Position numbers and translations under genes: made by a program
NCBI GenBank assembly: GCA_948099385.1
Contig: CANUEZ040000191.1
Coordinates: forward strand, 5,766,001 to 5,830,000
DNA from: Fasciola hepatica
Lineage: Eukaryota > Platyhelminthes > Trematoda > Plagiorchiida > Fasciolidae
DNA: 64,000 nt
Direction of reading: 5' to 3'
Shown: positions 38,908 to 53,100 of the stretch, one piece after another
How positions within the stretch are numbered: the stretch's first letter is position 1
How the letters are laid out: the number at the start of each line of letters is the position of its first letter
Notes under the pieces: generated by a model
What the model saw: the letters and a program-made list of their open reading frames with translations, nothing else
Told to the model about the DNA's origin: nothing
Database searches by the model: none

Positions 38908-41900
38908 AACCAAATTCTCGCACACCGATCCAATCCTATGTTCCATCACTTCTCTATTTATGGGCCTAAGTAAAACCAAGGCATTCCCTTATGAACAATC
39001 CACACAGATTGCTCATACAATGCAATAGAGCAGTAGCAGAGTAGATTTGTATAATATGATTCTCCATGCAGCTTGAACACTGAACTGACCATTGAAAATA
39101 ATGGAAGCACTGTACAGCTGTTTGATCCGCTAAGGGAATCATGAGCATTGCACATGGACAGAGCCCACACGGGGACACGAACAAGGGTTGGAGTGAACGA
39201 ATGTCAGTCGAACACCCAAACCACAAGGCTATCGATATGGGTCTCAACGCTTTGTTCAACATATACACTACATGATATAGCACAATCCCCAAATTGGCTT
39301 CGGCTTTCGCTTTCGCTTTGAACGGTAACAACCAAATTTACGCACACCGATCCAATCCTATGTTCCATCACTTCTCTATTTATGGGCCTAAATAAAACCA
39401 AGGCATTCCCTTATGAACAATCCACACAGATTGCTCATACAATGCAATAGAGCAGTAGCAGAGTAGATTTGTATAATATGATTCTCCATGCAGCTTGAAC
39501 ACTGAACTGACCATTGAAAATGATGGAAGCACTGTACAGCTGTTTGATCCGCTAAGGGAATCATGAGCATTGCACATGGACAGAGCCCAATCGGAGACAC
39601 GAACAAGGGTTAGGGTGAACGAATGTCAGTCGAACACCCAAACCACAAGGCTATCGATATGGTTCTCAAAGCTATGTTCAACACACACACTAAATGATAT
39701 AGCACAATCCCCAAATTGGCTTCGGCTTTCGCTTTCGCTTTGAACGGTAACAACCAAATTCTCGCACACCGATCCGATCCTATGTTCCATCACTTCTCTA
39801 TTTATGGGCCTAAGTAAAACCGAGCCATTCCCTTATGAACAATCCAAACAGATTGCTCATACAGTGCATTAGAGCAGTAGCAGAGTAGATTTGTATAATA
39901 TGATTCTCCATGCAGCTTGAACACTGAACTGACCATTGAAAATTATGGAAGCACTGTACAGCTGTTTGATCCGCTAAGGGAATCATGAGCATTGCACATG
40001 GACAGAGCCCACACGGGGACACGAACAAGGGTTGGGGTGAACGAATGTCAATCGAACACCCAAACCACAAGGCTATCCCATATGGTTCTCAAAGCTATGT
40101 TCAACACACACACTAAATGATATAGCACAATCCCCAAATTGGCTTCGGCTTTCGCTTTCGCTTTGAACGGTAACAACCAAATTCTCGCACACCGATCCAA
40201 TCCTATGTTCCATCACTTCTCTATTTATGGGCCTAAGTAAGACCAAGGCATTCCCTTTTGAACAATCCACACAGATTGCTCATACAATGCAATAGAGCAG
40301 TAGCAGAGTAGATTTGTATAATATGATTATCCATGCAGCTTGAACACTGAACTGACCATTGAAAATGATGGAAGCACTGTACAGCTGTTTGATCCGCTAA
40401 GGGAATCATGAGCATTGCACATGGACAGAGCCCACACGGGGACACGAACAAGGGTTTGGGTGAACGAATGTCAGTCGAACACCCAAACCACAAGGCTATC
40501 CGATATGGGTCTCAACGCTTTGCTCAACATATACAACACATGATATAGCACAATCCCCAAATTGGCTTCGGCTTTCGCTTTCGCTTTGAACGGTAACAAC
40601 CAAATTCTCGCACACCGATCCAATCCTATGTTCCATCACTTCTCTATTTATGGGCCTAAGTAAAACCAAGGCATTCCCTTATGAACAATCCACACAGATT
40701 GCTCATACAATGCAATAGAGCAGTAGCAGAGTAGATTTGTATAATATGATTCTCCATGCAGCTTGACCACGGAACTGACCATTGAAAATAATGGAAGCAC
40801 TGTACAGCTGTTTGATCCGCTAAGGGAATCATGAGCATTGCACATGGACAGAGCCCACACGGGGACACGAACAAGGGTTGGGGTGAACGAATGTCAGTCG
40901 AACACCCAAACCACAAGTCTGTCCGATATGGTTCTCAAAGCTATGTTCAACCCACACACTAAATGATATAGCACAATCCCCAAATTGGCTTCGGCTTTCG
41001 CTTTCGCTTTGAACGGTAACAACCAAATTCTCGCACACCGATCCAATCCTATGTTCCATCACTTCTCTATTTATGGGCCTAAGTAAAACCGAGCCATTCC
41101 CTATGAACAATCCACACAGATTGCTCATACAATGCAATAGAGCAGTAGCAGAGTAGATTTGTATAATATGATTCTCCATGCAGCTTGAACACTGAACTGA
41201 CCATTGAAAATGATGGAAGCACTGTACAGATGTTTGATCCGCTAAGGGAATCATGAGCATTGCACATGGACAGAGCCCACACGGGGACACGAACAAGGGT
41301 TGGAGTGAACGAATGTCAGTCGAACACCCAAACCACAAGGCTATCCGATATGGGTCTCAACGCTTTGTTCAACATATACACTACATGATATAGCACAATC
41401 CCTAAATTGGCTTCGGCTTTCGCTTTCGCTTTGAACGGTAACAACCAAATTCTCGCACACCGATCCAATCCTATGTTCCATCACTTCTCTATTTATGGGC
41501 CTAAGTAAAACCAAGGCATTCCCTTATGAACAATCCACACAGATTGCTCATACAATGCAATAGAGCAGTAGCAGAGTAGATTTGTATAATATGATTCTCC
41601 ATGCAGCTTGAACACTGAACTGACCATTGAAAATGATGGAAGCACTGTACAGCTGTTCGATCCGCTAAGGGAATCTTGAGCATTGCACATGGACAGAGCC
41701 CACACGGGGACACGAACAAGGGTTGGAGTGAACGAATGTCAGTCGAACACCCAAACCACAAGGCTATCCGATATGGGTCTCAACGCTTTGTTCAACACAC
41801 ACACTACATGATATAGCACAATCCCCAAATTGGCTTCGGCTTTCGCTTTCGCTTTGAACGGTAACAACCAAATTCTCGCACACCGATCCAATCTTATGTT

Positions 41901-43556
41901 CCATCACTTCTCTATTTATGGGCCTAAGTAAGACCAAGGCATTCCCTTATGAACAATCCACACAGATTGCTCATACAATGCAATAGTGCAGTAGCAGAGT
42001 AGATTTGTATAATATGATTCTCCATGCAGCTTGAACACTGAACTGACCATTGAAAATAATGGAAGCACTGTACAGCTGTTTGATCCGCTAAGGGAATCAT
42101 GAGCATTGCACATGGACAGAGCCCACACGGGGACACGAACAAGGGTTGCGGTGAACGAATGTCAGTCGAACACCCAAACCACAAGGCTATCCGATATGGT
42201 TCTCAAAGCTATGTTCAACACACACAATAAATGATATAGCACAATCCCCAAATTGGCTTCGGCTTTCGCTTTCGCTTTGAACGGTAACAACCAAATTCTC
42301 GCACACCGATCCAATCTTATGTTCCATCACTTCTCTATTTATGGGCCTAAGTAAAACCGAGGCATTCCCTATGAACAATCCACACAGATTGCTCATACAA
42401 TGCAATAGTGCAGTAGCAGAGTAGATTTGTATAATATGATTCTCCATGCAGCTTAAACACTGAACTGACCATTGAAAATGATGGAAGCACTGTACAGCTG
42501 TTTGATCCGCTAAGGGAATCATGAGCATTGCACATGGACAGAGCCCACACGGGGACACGAACAAGGGTTGGAGTGAACGAATGTCAGTCGAACACCCAAA
42601 CCACAAGGCTATCCGATATGGGTCTCAACGCTTTGTTCAACATATACACTACATGATATAGCACAATCCCTAAATTGGCTTCGGCTTTCGCTTTCGCTTT
42701 GAACGGTAACAACCAAATTCTCGCACACCGATCCAATCCTATGTTCCATCACTTCTCTATTTATGGGCCTAAGTAAAACCAAGGCATTCCCTTATGAACA
42801 ATCCACACAGATTGCTCATACAATGCAATAGAGCAGTAGCAGAGTAGATTTGTATAATATGATTCTCCATGCAGCTTGAACACTGAACTGACCATTGAAA
42901 ATGATGGAAGCACTGTACAGCTGTTTGATCCGCTAAGGGAATCTTGAGCATTGCACATGGACAGAGCCCACACGGGGACACGAACAAGGGTTGGAGTGAA
43001 CGAATGTCAGTCGAACACCCAAACCACAAGGCTATCCGATATGGGTCTCAACGCTTTGTTCAACACACACACTACATGATATAGCACAATCCCCAAATTG
43101 GCTTCGGCTTTCGCTTTCGCTTTGAACGGTAACAACCAAATTCTCGCACACCGATCCAATCTTATGTTCCATCACTTCTCTATTTATGGGCCTAAGTAAG
43201 ACCAAGGCATTCCCTTATGAACAATCCACACAGATTGCTCATACAATGCAATAGTGCAGTAGCAGAGTAGATTTGTATAATATGATTCTCCATGCAGCTT
43301 GAACACTGAACTGACCATTGAAAATAATGGAAGCACTGTACAGCTGTTTGATCCGCTAAGGGAATCATGAGCATTGCACATGGACAGAGCCCACACGGGG
43401 ACACGAACAAGGGTTGGGGTGAACGAATGTCAGTCGAACACCCAAACCACAAGGCTGTCCGATATGGTTTTCAAAGCTATGTTCAACCCACACACTAAAT
43501 GATATAGCACAATCCCCAAATTGGCTTCGGCTTTCGCTTTCGCTTTGAACGGTAAC
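38908..43556 (+). repeat. Array block: M93-M103, onset of ataatgg and cttgag variants
   Basis: Monomers start at 38908, 39330, 39752, 40175, 40598, 41021, 41443, 41866, 42289, 42711 and 43134. The gaaaataatgg variant first appears in M93 and recurs to M114. M99 and M102, 1268 bp apart, share aatcttgag and cacacacactacatg; M100 and M103 share aatcttatg, agtgcag and ataatgg at the same spacing. This is a partial trimer. M97 has gaccacggaactg, otherwise seen only near 60.2 and 63.2 kb. Confidence 0.86.
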
Positions 43557-45016
43557 AACCAAATTCTCGCACACCGATCCAATCCTATGTTCCATCACTT
43601 CTCTATTTATGGGCCTAAGTAAAACCAAGGCATTCCCTTATGAACAATCCACACAGATTGCTCATACAATGCAATAGAGCAGTAGCAGAGTAGATTTGTA
43701 TAATATGATTCTCCATGCAGCTTGAACACTGAACTGACCATTGAAAATGATGGAAGCACTGTACAGCTGTTCGATCCGCTAAGGGAATCTTGAGCATTGC
43801 ACATGGACAGAGCCCACACGGGGACACGAACAAGGGTTGGAGTGAACGAATGTCAGTCGAACACCCAAACCACAAGGCTATCCCATATGGGTCTCAACGC
43901 TTTGTTCAACACACACACTACATGATATAGCACAATCCCCAAATTGGCTTCGGCTTTCGCTTTCGCTTTGAACGGTAACAACCAAATTCTCGCACACCGA
44001 TCCAATCTTATGTTCCATCACTTCTCTATTTATGGGCCTAAGTAAAACCGAGGCATTCCCTTATGAACAATCCACACAGATTTCTCATACAATGCAATAG
44101 TGCAGTAGCAGAGTAGATTTGTATAATATGATTCTCCATGCAGCTTGAACACTGAACTGACCATTGAAAATAATGGAAGCACTGTACAGCTGTTTGATCC
44201 GCTAAGGGAATCATGAGCATTGCACATGGACAGAGCCCACACGGGGACACGAACAAGGGTTGCGGTGAACGAATGTCAGTCGAACACCCAAACCACAAGG
44301 CTATCCCATATGGGTCTCAACGCTTTGTTCAACACACACACTACATGATATAGCACAATCCCCAAATTGGCTTCGGCTTTCGCTTTCGCTTTGAACGGTA
44401 ACAACCAAATTCTCGCACACCGATCCAATCCTATGTTCCATCACTTCTCTATTTATGGGCCTAAGTAAGACCAAGGCATTCCCTTTTGAACAATCCACAC
44501 AGATTGCTCATACAATGCAATAGAGCAGTAGCAGAGTAGATTTGTATAATATGATTCTCCATGCAGCTTGAACACTGAACTGACCATTGAAAATAATGGA
44601 AGCACTGTACAGCTGTTTGATCCGCTAAGGGAATCATGAGCATTGCACATGGACAGAGCCCACACGGGGACACGAACAAGGGTTGGGGTGAACGAATGTC
44701 AGTCGAACACCCAAACCACAAGGCTGTCCGATATGGTTTTCAAAGCTATGTTCAACCCACACACTAAATTATATAGCACAATCCCCAAATTGGCTTCGGC
44801 TTTCGCTTTCGCTTTGAACGGTAACAACCAAATTCTCGCACACCGATCCAATCCTATGTTCCATCACTTCTCTATTTATGGGCCTATGTAAAACCGAGGC
44901 ATTCCCTATGAACAATCCACACAGATTGCTCATACAATGCAATAGTGCAGTAGCAGAGTAGATTTGTATAATATGATTCTCCATGCAGCTTGAACACTGA
45001 ACTGACCATTGAAAAT
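43557..45016 (+). repeat. Pentamer higher-order repeat, copy 1 (M104-M107)
   Basis: Monomers start at 43557, 43980, 44403 and 44826; the period is completed by M108 at 45248. Markers in order are ctgttcgatc with aatcttgag; aatcttatg with atttctcat and ataatgg; cccttttg with ggttttcaaag; and cctatgtaaaacc with ttccctatg. The same ordered markers recur 2114 bp downstream. Confidence 0.92.
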
Positions 45017-45670
45017 AATGGAAGCACTGTACAGCTGTTTGATCCGCTAAGGGAATCATGAGCATTGCACATGGACAGAGCCCACACGGGGACACGAACA
45101 AGGGTTGCGGTGAACGAATGTCAGTCGAACACCCAAACCACAAGGCTATCCCATATGGGTCTCAACGCTTTGTTCAACATATACAATACATGATATAGCA
45201 CAATCCCCAAATTGGCTTCGGCTTTCGCTTTCGCTTTGAACGGTAACAACCAAATTCTCGCACACCGATCCAATCCTATGTTCCATCACTTCTCTATTTA
45301 TGGGCCTAAGTAAGACCAAGGCATTCCCTTTTGAACAATCCACACAGATTGCTCATACAATGCAATAGAGCAGTAGCAGAGTAGATTTGTATAATATGAT
45401 TATCCATGCAGCTTGAACACTGAACTGACCATTGAAAATGATGGAAGCACTGTACAGCTGTTCGATCCGCTAAGGGAATCTTGAGCATTGCACATGGACA
45501 GAGCCCACACGGGGACACGAACAAGGGTTGGAGTGAACGAATGTCAGTCGAACACCCAAACCACAAGGCTATCCGATATGGGTCTCAACGCTTTGTTCAA
45601 CACACACACTACATGATATAGCACAATCCCCAAATTGGCTTCGGCTTTCGCTTTCGCTTTGAACGGTAAC

Positions 45671-47130
45671 AACCAAATTCTCGCACACCGATCCAATCCT
45701 ATGTTCCATCACTTCTCTATTTATGGGCCTAAGTAAAACCAAGGCATTCCCTTATGAACAATCCACACAGATTGCTCATACAATGCAATAGAGCAGTAGC
45801 AGAGTAGATTTGTATAATATGATTCTCCATGCAGCTTGAACACTGAACTGACCATTGAAAATGATGGAAGCACTGTACAGCTGTTCGATCCGCTAAGGGA
45901 ATCTTGAGCATTGCACATGGACAGAGCCCACACGGGGACACGAACAAGGGTTGGAGTGAACGAATGTCAGTCGAACACCCAAACCACAAGGCTATCCCAT
46001 ATGGGTCTCAACGCTTTGTTCAACACACACACTACATGATATAGCACAATCCCCAAATTGGCTTCGGCTTTCGCTTTCGCTTTGAACGGTAACAACCAAA
46101 TTCTCGCACACCGATCCAATCTTATGTTCCATCACTTCTCTATTTATGGGCCTAAGTAAAACCGAGGCATTCCCTTATGAACAATCCACACAGATTTCTC
46201 ATACAATGCAATAGTGCAGTAGCAGAGTAGATTTGTATAATATGATTCTCCATGCAGCTTGAACACTGAACTGACCATTGAAAATAATGGAAGCACTGTA
46301 CAGCTGTTTGATCCGCTAAGGGAATCATGAGCATTGCACATGGACAGAGCCCACACGGGGACACGAACAAGGGTTGCGGTGAACGAATGTCAGTCGAACA
46401 CCCAAACCACAAGGCTATCCGATATGGGTCTCAACGCTTTGTTCAACACACACACTACATGATATAGCACAATCCCCAAATTGGCTTCGGCTTTCGCTTT
46501 CGCTTTGAACGGTAACAACCAAATTCTCGCACACCGATCCAATCCTATGTTCCATCACTTCTCTATTTATGGGCCTAAGTAAGACCAAGGCATTCCCTTT
46601 TGAACAATCCACACAGATTGCTCATACAATGCAATAGAGCAGTAGCAGAGTAGATTTGTATAATATGATTCTCCATGCAGCTTGAACACTGAACTGACCA
46701 TTGAAAATAATGGAAGCACTGTACAGCTGTTTGATCCGCTAAGGGAATCATGAGCATTGCACATGGACAGAGCCCACACGGGGACACGAACAAGGGTTGG
46801 GGTGAACGAATGTCAGTCGAACACCCAAACCACAAGGCTGTCCGATATGGTTTTCAAAGCTATGTTCAACCCACACACTAAATGATATAGCACAATCCCC
46901 AAATTGGCTTCGGCTTTCGCTTTCGCTTTGAACGGTAACAACCAAATTCTCGCACACCGATCCAATCCTATGTTCCATCACTTCTCTATTTATGGGCCTA
47001 TGTAAAACCGAGGCATTCCCTATGAACAATCCACACAGATTGCTCATACAATGCAATAGTGCAGTAGCAGAGTAGATTTGTATAATATGATTCTCCATGC
47101 AGCTTGAACACTGAACTGACCATTGAAAAT
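45671..47130 (+). repeat. Pentamer higher-order repeat, copy 2 (M109-M112)
   Basis: Monomers start at 45671, 46094, 46517 and 46940, each 2114 bp after its partner. In 1,460 matched bases I noticed only two differences: ctatccgat for ctatcccat near 46419, and taaatgata for taaattata near 46881. The match ends at 47131, where copy 1 has ataatgg and copy 2 has atgatgg. This is the best-preserved duplication in the window. Confidence 0.92.
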
Positions 47131-50100
47131 GATGGAAGCACTGTACAGCTGTTTGATCCGCTAAGGGAATCATGAGCATTGCACATGGACAGAGCCCACA
47201 CGGGGACACGAACAAGGGTTGGGGTGAACGAATGTCAGTCGAACACCCAAACCACAAGGCTATCCGATATGGGTCTCAACGCTTTGTTCAACATATACAC
47301 TACATGATATAGCACAATCCCTAAATTGGCTTCGGCTTTCGCTTTCGCTTTGAACGGTAACAACCAAATTCTCGCACACCGATCCAATCCTATGTTCCAT
47401 CACTTCTCTATTTATGGGCCTAAGTAAAACCAAGGCATTCCCTTATGAACAATCCACACAGATTGCTCATACAATGCAATAGAGCAGTAGCAGAGTAGAT
47501 TTGTATAATATGATTCTCCATGCAGCTTGAACACTGAACTGACCATTGAAAATGATGGAAGCACTGTACAGCTGTTTGATCCGCTAAGGGAATCATGAGC
47601 ATTGCACATGGACAGAGCCCACACGGGGACACGAACAAGGGTTGGGGTGAACGAATGTCAGTCGAACACCCAAACCACAAGGCTATCCGATATGGGTCTC
47701 AACGCTTTGTTCAACACACACACTACATGATATAGCACAATCCCCAAATTGGCTTCGGCTTTCGCTTTCGCTTTGAACGGTAACAACCAAATTCTCGCAC
47801 ACCGATCCAATCTTATGTTCCATCACTTCTCTATTTATGGGCCTAAGTAAGACCAAGGCATTCCCTTATGAACAATCCACACAGATTTCTCATACAATGC
47901 AATAGTGCAGTAGCAGAGTAGATTTGTATAATATGATTCTCCATGCAGCTTGAACACTGAACTGACCATTGAAAATAATGGAAGCACTGTACAGCTGTTT
48001 GATCCGCTAAGGGAATCATGAGCATTGCACATGGACAGAGCCCACACGGGGACACGAACAAGGGTTGCGGTGAACGAATGTCAGTCGAACACCCAAACCA
48101 CAAGGCTATCCGATATGGGTCTCAAAGCTATGTACAACACACACAATAAATGATATAGCACAATCCCCAAATTGGCTTCGGCTTTCGCTTTCGCTTTGAA
48201 CGGTAACAACCAAATTCTCGCACACCGATCCAATCCTATGTTCCATCACTTCTCTATTTATGGGCCTAAGTAAAACCGAGGCATTCCCTATGAACAATCC
48301 ACACAGATTGCTCATACAATGCAATAGTGCAGTAGCAGAGTAGATTTGTATAATATGATTCTCCATGCAGCTTGAACACTGAACTGACCATTGAAAATGA
48401 TGGAAGCACTGTACAGCTGTTTGATCCGCTAAGGGAATCATGAGCATTGCACATGTACAGAGCCCACACGGGGACACGAACAAGGTTTGGAGTGAACGAA
48501 TGTCAGTCGAACACCCAAACCACAAGGCTATCCGATATGGGTCTCAACGCTTTGTTCAACATATACACTACATGATATAGCACAATCCCTAAATTGGCTT
48601 CGGCTTTCGCTTTCGCTTTGAACGGTAACAACCAAATTCTCGCACACCGATCCAATCCTATGTTCCATCACTTCTCTATTTATGGGCCTAAGTAAGACCA
48701 AGGCATTCCCTTATGAACAATCCCCACACAGATTGCTCATACAATGCAATAGAGCAGTAGCAGAGTAGATTTGTATAATATGATTCTCCATGCAGCTTGA
48801 ACACTGAACTGACCATTGAAAATGATGGAAGCACTGTACAGCTGTTTGATCCGCTAAGGGAATCATGAGCATTGCACATGGACAGAGCCCACACGGGGAC
48901 ACGAACAAGGGTTGGAGTGAACGAATGTCAGTCGAACACCCAAACCACAAGGCTATCCGATATGGGTCTCAACGCTTTGTTCAACACACACACTACATGA
49001 TATAGCACAATCCCCAAATTGGCTTCGGCTTTCGCTTTCGCTTTGAACGGTAACAACCAAATTCTCGCACACCGATCCAATCTTATGTTCCATCACTTCT
49101 CTATTTATGGGCCTAAGTAAAACCGAGGCATTCACTTATGAACAATCCACACAGATTTCTCATACAATGCAATAGTGCAGTAGCAGAGTAGATTTGTATA
49201 ATATGATTCTCCATGCAGCTTGAACACTGAACTGACCATTGAAAATGATGGAAGCACTGTACAGCTGTTTGATCCGCTAAGGGAATCATGAGCATTGCAC
49301 ATGGACAGAGCCCACACGGGGACACGAACAAGGGTTGGGGTGAACGAATGTCAGTCGAACACCCAAACCACAAGGCTATCCGATATGGGTCTCAACGCTT
49401 TGTTCAACATATACACTACATGATATAGCACAATCCCCAAATTGGCTTCGGCTTTCGCTTTCGCTTTGAACGGTAACAACCAAATTCTCGCACACCGATC
49501 CAATCCTATGTTCCATCACTTCTCTATTTATGGGCCTAAGTAAAACCGAGGCATTCCCTTATGAACAATCCACACAGATTGCTCATACAATGCAATAGAG
49601 CAGTAGCAGAGTAGATTTGTATCATATGATTATCCATGCAGCTTGAACACTGAACTGACCATTGAAAATGATGGAAGCACTGTACAGCTGTTTGATCCGC
49701 TAAGGGAATCATGAGCATTGCACATGGACAGAGCCCACACGGGGACACGAACAAGGGTTGGGGTGAACGAATGTCAGTCGAACACCCAAACCACAAGGCT
49801 ATCCCATATGGGTCTCAACGCTTTGTTCAACATATACACTACATGATATAGCACAATCCCCAAATTGGCTTCGGCTTTCGCTTTCGCTTTGAACGGTAAC
49901 AACCAAATTCTCGCACACCGATCCAATCCTATGTTCCATCACTTCTCTATTTATGGGCCTAAGTAAAACCGAGGCATTCCCTTATGAACAATCCACACAG
50001 ATTGCTCATACAATGCAATAGTGCAGTAGCAGAGTAGATTTGTATAATATGATTCTCCATGCAGCTTGAACACTGAACTGACCATTGAAAATGATGGAAG

Positions 50101-53100
50101 CACTGTACAGCTGTTTGATCCGCTAAGGGAATCTTGAGCATTGCACATGGACAGAGCCCACACGGGGACACGAACAAGGGTTGGGGTGAACGAATGTCAG
50201 TCGAACACCCAAACCACAAGGCTATCCGATATGGGTCTCAACGCTTTGCTCAACATATACAACACATGATATAGCACAATCCCCAAATTGGCTTCGGCTT
50301 TCGCTTTCGCTTTGAACGGTAACAACCAAATTCTCGCACACCGATCCAATCCTATGTTCCATCACTTCTCTATTTATGGGCCCAAGTAAAACCAAGGCAT
50401 TCCCTTCGGAACAATCCACACAGATTGCTCATACAATGCAATAGAGCAGTAGCAGAGTAGATTTGTATAATATGATTCTCCATGCAGCTTGAACACTGAA
50501 CTGACCATTGAAAATGATGGAAGCACTGCACAGCTGTTCGATCCGCTAAGGGAATCTTGAGCATTGCACATGGACAGAGCCCACACGGGGACACGAACAA
50601 GGGTTGGGGTGAACGAATGTCAGTCGAACACCCAAACCACAAGGCTATACGATATGGGTCTCAACGCTTTGTTCAACATATACACTACATGATATAGCAC
50701 AATCCCCAAATTGGCTTCGGCTTTCGCTTTCGCTTTGAACGGTAACAACCAAATTCTCGCACACCGATCCAATCCTATGTTCCATCACTTCTCTATTTAT
50801 GGGCCTAAGTAAGACCAAGGCATTCCCTTATGAACAATCCACACAGATTGCTCATACAATGCAATAGAGCAGTAGCAGAGTAGATTTGTATAATATGATT
50901 CTCCATGCAGCTTGAACACTGAACTGACCATTGAAAATGATGGAAGCACTGTACAGCTGTTTGATCCGCTAAGGGAATCATGAGCATTGCACATGGACAG
51001 AGCCCACACGGGGACACGAACAAGGGTTGGGGTGAACGAATGTCAGTCGAACACCCAAACCACAAGGCTATCCGATATGGGTCTCAACGCTTTGTTCAAC
51101 ATATACACTACATGATATAGCACAATCCCGAAATTGGCTTCGGCTTTCGCTTTCGCTTTGAACGGTAACAACCAAATTCTCGCACACCGATCCAATCCTA
51201 TGTTCCATCACTTCTCTATTTATGGGCCTAAGTAAAACCAAGGCATTCCCTTATGAACAATCCACACAGATTTCTCATACAATGCAATAGTGCAGTAGCA
51301 GAGTAGATTTGTATAATATGATTCTCCATGCAGCTTGAACACTGAACTGACCATTGAAAATGATGGAAGCACTGTACAGCTGTTTGATCCGCTAAGGGAA
51401 TCATGAGCATTGCACATGGACAGAGCCCACACGGGGACACGAACAAGGGTTGGGGTGAACGAATGTCAGTCGAACACCCAAACCACAAGGCTATCCGATA
51501 TGGGTCTCAACGCTTTGTTCAACATATACAATACATGATATAGCACAATCCCCAAATTGGCTTCGGCTTTCGCTTTCGCTTTGAACGGTAACAACCAAAT
51601 TCTCGCACACCGATCCAATCCTATGTTCCATCACTTCTCTATTTATGGGCCTAAGTAAAACCGAGGCATTCCCTTATGAACAATCCACACAGATTGCTCA
51701 TACAATGCAATAGAGCAGTAGCAGAGTAGATTTGTATAATATGATTCTCCATGCAGCTTGAACACTGAACTGACCATTGAAAATGATGGAAGCACTGTAC
51801 AGCTGTTTGATCCGCTAAGGGAATCTTGAGCATTGCACATGGACAGAGCCCACACGGGGACACGAACAAGGGTTGGGGTGAACGAATGTCAGTCGAACAC
51901 CCAAACCACAAGGCTATCCGATATGGGTCTCAACGCTTTGTTCAACATATACACTACATGATATAGCACAATCCCCAAATTGGCTTCGGCTTTCGCTTTC
52001 GCTTTGAACGGTAACAACCAAATTCTCGCACACCGATCCAATCCTATGTTCCATCACTTCTCTATTTATGGGCCTAAGTAAGACCAAGGCATTCCCTTAT
52101 GAACAATCCACACAGATTTCTCATACAATGCAATAGTGCAGTAGCAGAGTAGATTTGTATAATATGATTCTCCATGCAGCTTGAACACTGAACTGACCAT
52201 TGAAAATGATGGAAGCACTGTACAGCTGTTTGATCCGCTAAGGGAATCATGAGCATTGCACATGGACAGAGCCCACACGGGGACACGAACAAGGGTTGGG
52301 GTGAACGAATGTCAGTCGAACACCCAAACCACAAGGCTATCCCATATGGGTCTCAACGCTTTGTTCAACATATACACTACATGATATAGCACAATCCCCA
52401 AATTGGCTTCTGCTTTCGCTTTCGCTTTGAACGGTAACAACCAAATTCTCGCACACCGATCCAAACCTATGTTCCATCACTTCCCTATTTATGGGCCCAA
52501 GTAAAACCAAGGCATTCCCTTATGAACAATCCACACAGATTGCTCATACAATGCAATAGAGCAGTAGCAGAGTAGATTTGTATAATATGATTCTCCATGC
52601 AGCTTGAACACTGAACTGACCATTGAAAATGATGGAAGCACTGTACAGCTGTTCGATCCGCTAAGGGAATCTTGAGCATTGCACATGGACAGAGCCCATA
52701 CGGGGACACGAACAAGGGTTGGGGTGAACGAATGTCAGTCGAACACCCAAACCACAAGGCTATCCGATATGGGTCTCAACGCTTTGTTCAACATATACAC
52801 TACATGATATAGCACAATCCCCAAATTGGCTTCGGCTTTCGCTTTCGCTTTGAACGGTAACAACCAAATTCTCGCACACCGATCCAATCCTATGTTCCAT
52901 CACTTCTCTATTTATGGGCCTAAGTAAGACCAAGGCATTCCCTTATGAACAATCCACACAGATTGCTCATACAATGCAATAGAGCAGTAGCAGAGTAGAT
53001 TTGTATCATATGATTCTCCATGCAGCTTGAACACTGAACTGACCATTGAAAATGATGGAAGCACTGTACAGCTGTTTGATCCGCTAAGGGAATCATGAGC

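Noticed and set aside
39607..39616. gggttaggg in M94, resembling a telomere repeat.
   Set aside because: It is a single occurrence from one base change in the common gggttgggg/gggtcaggg site, with no tandem TTAGGG.
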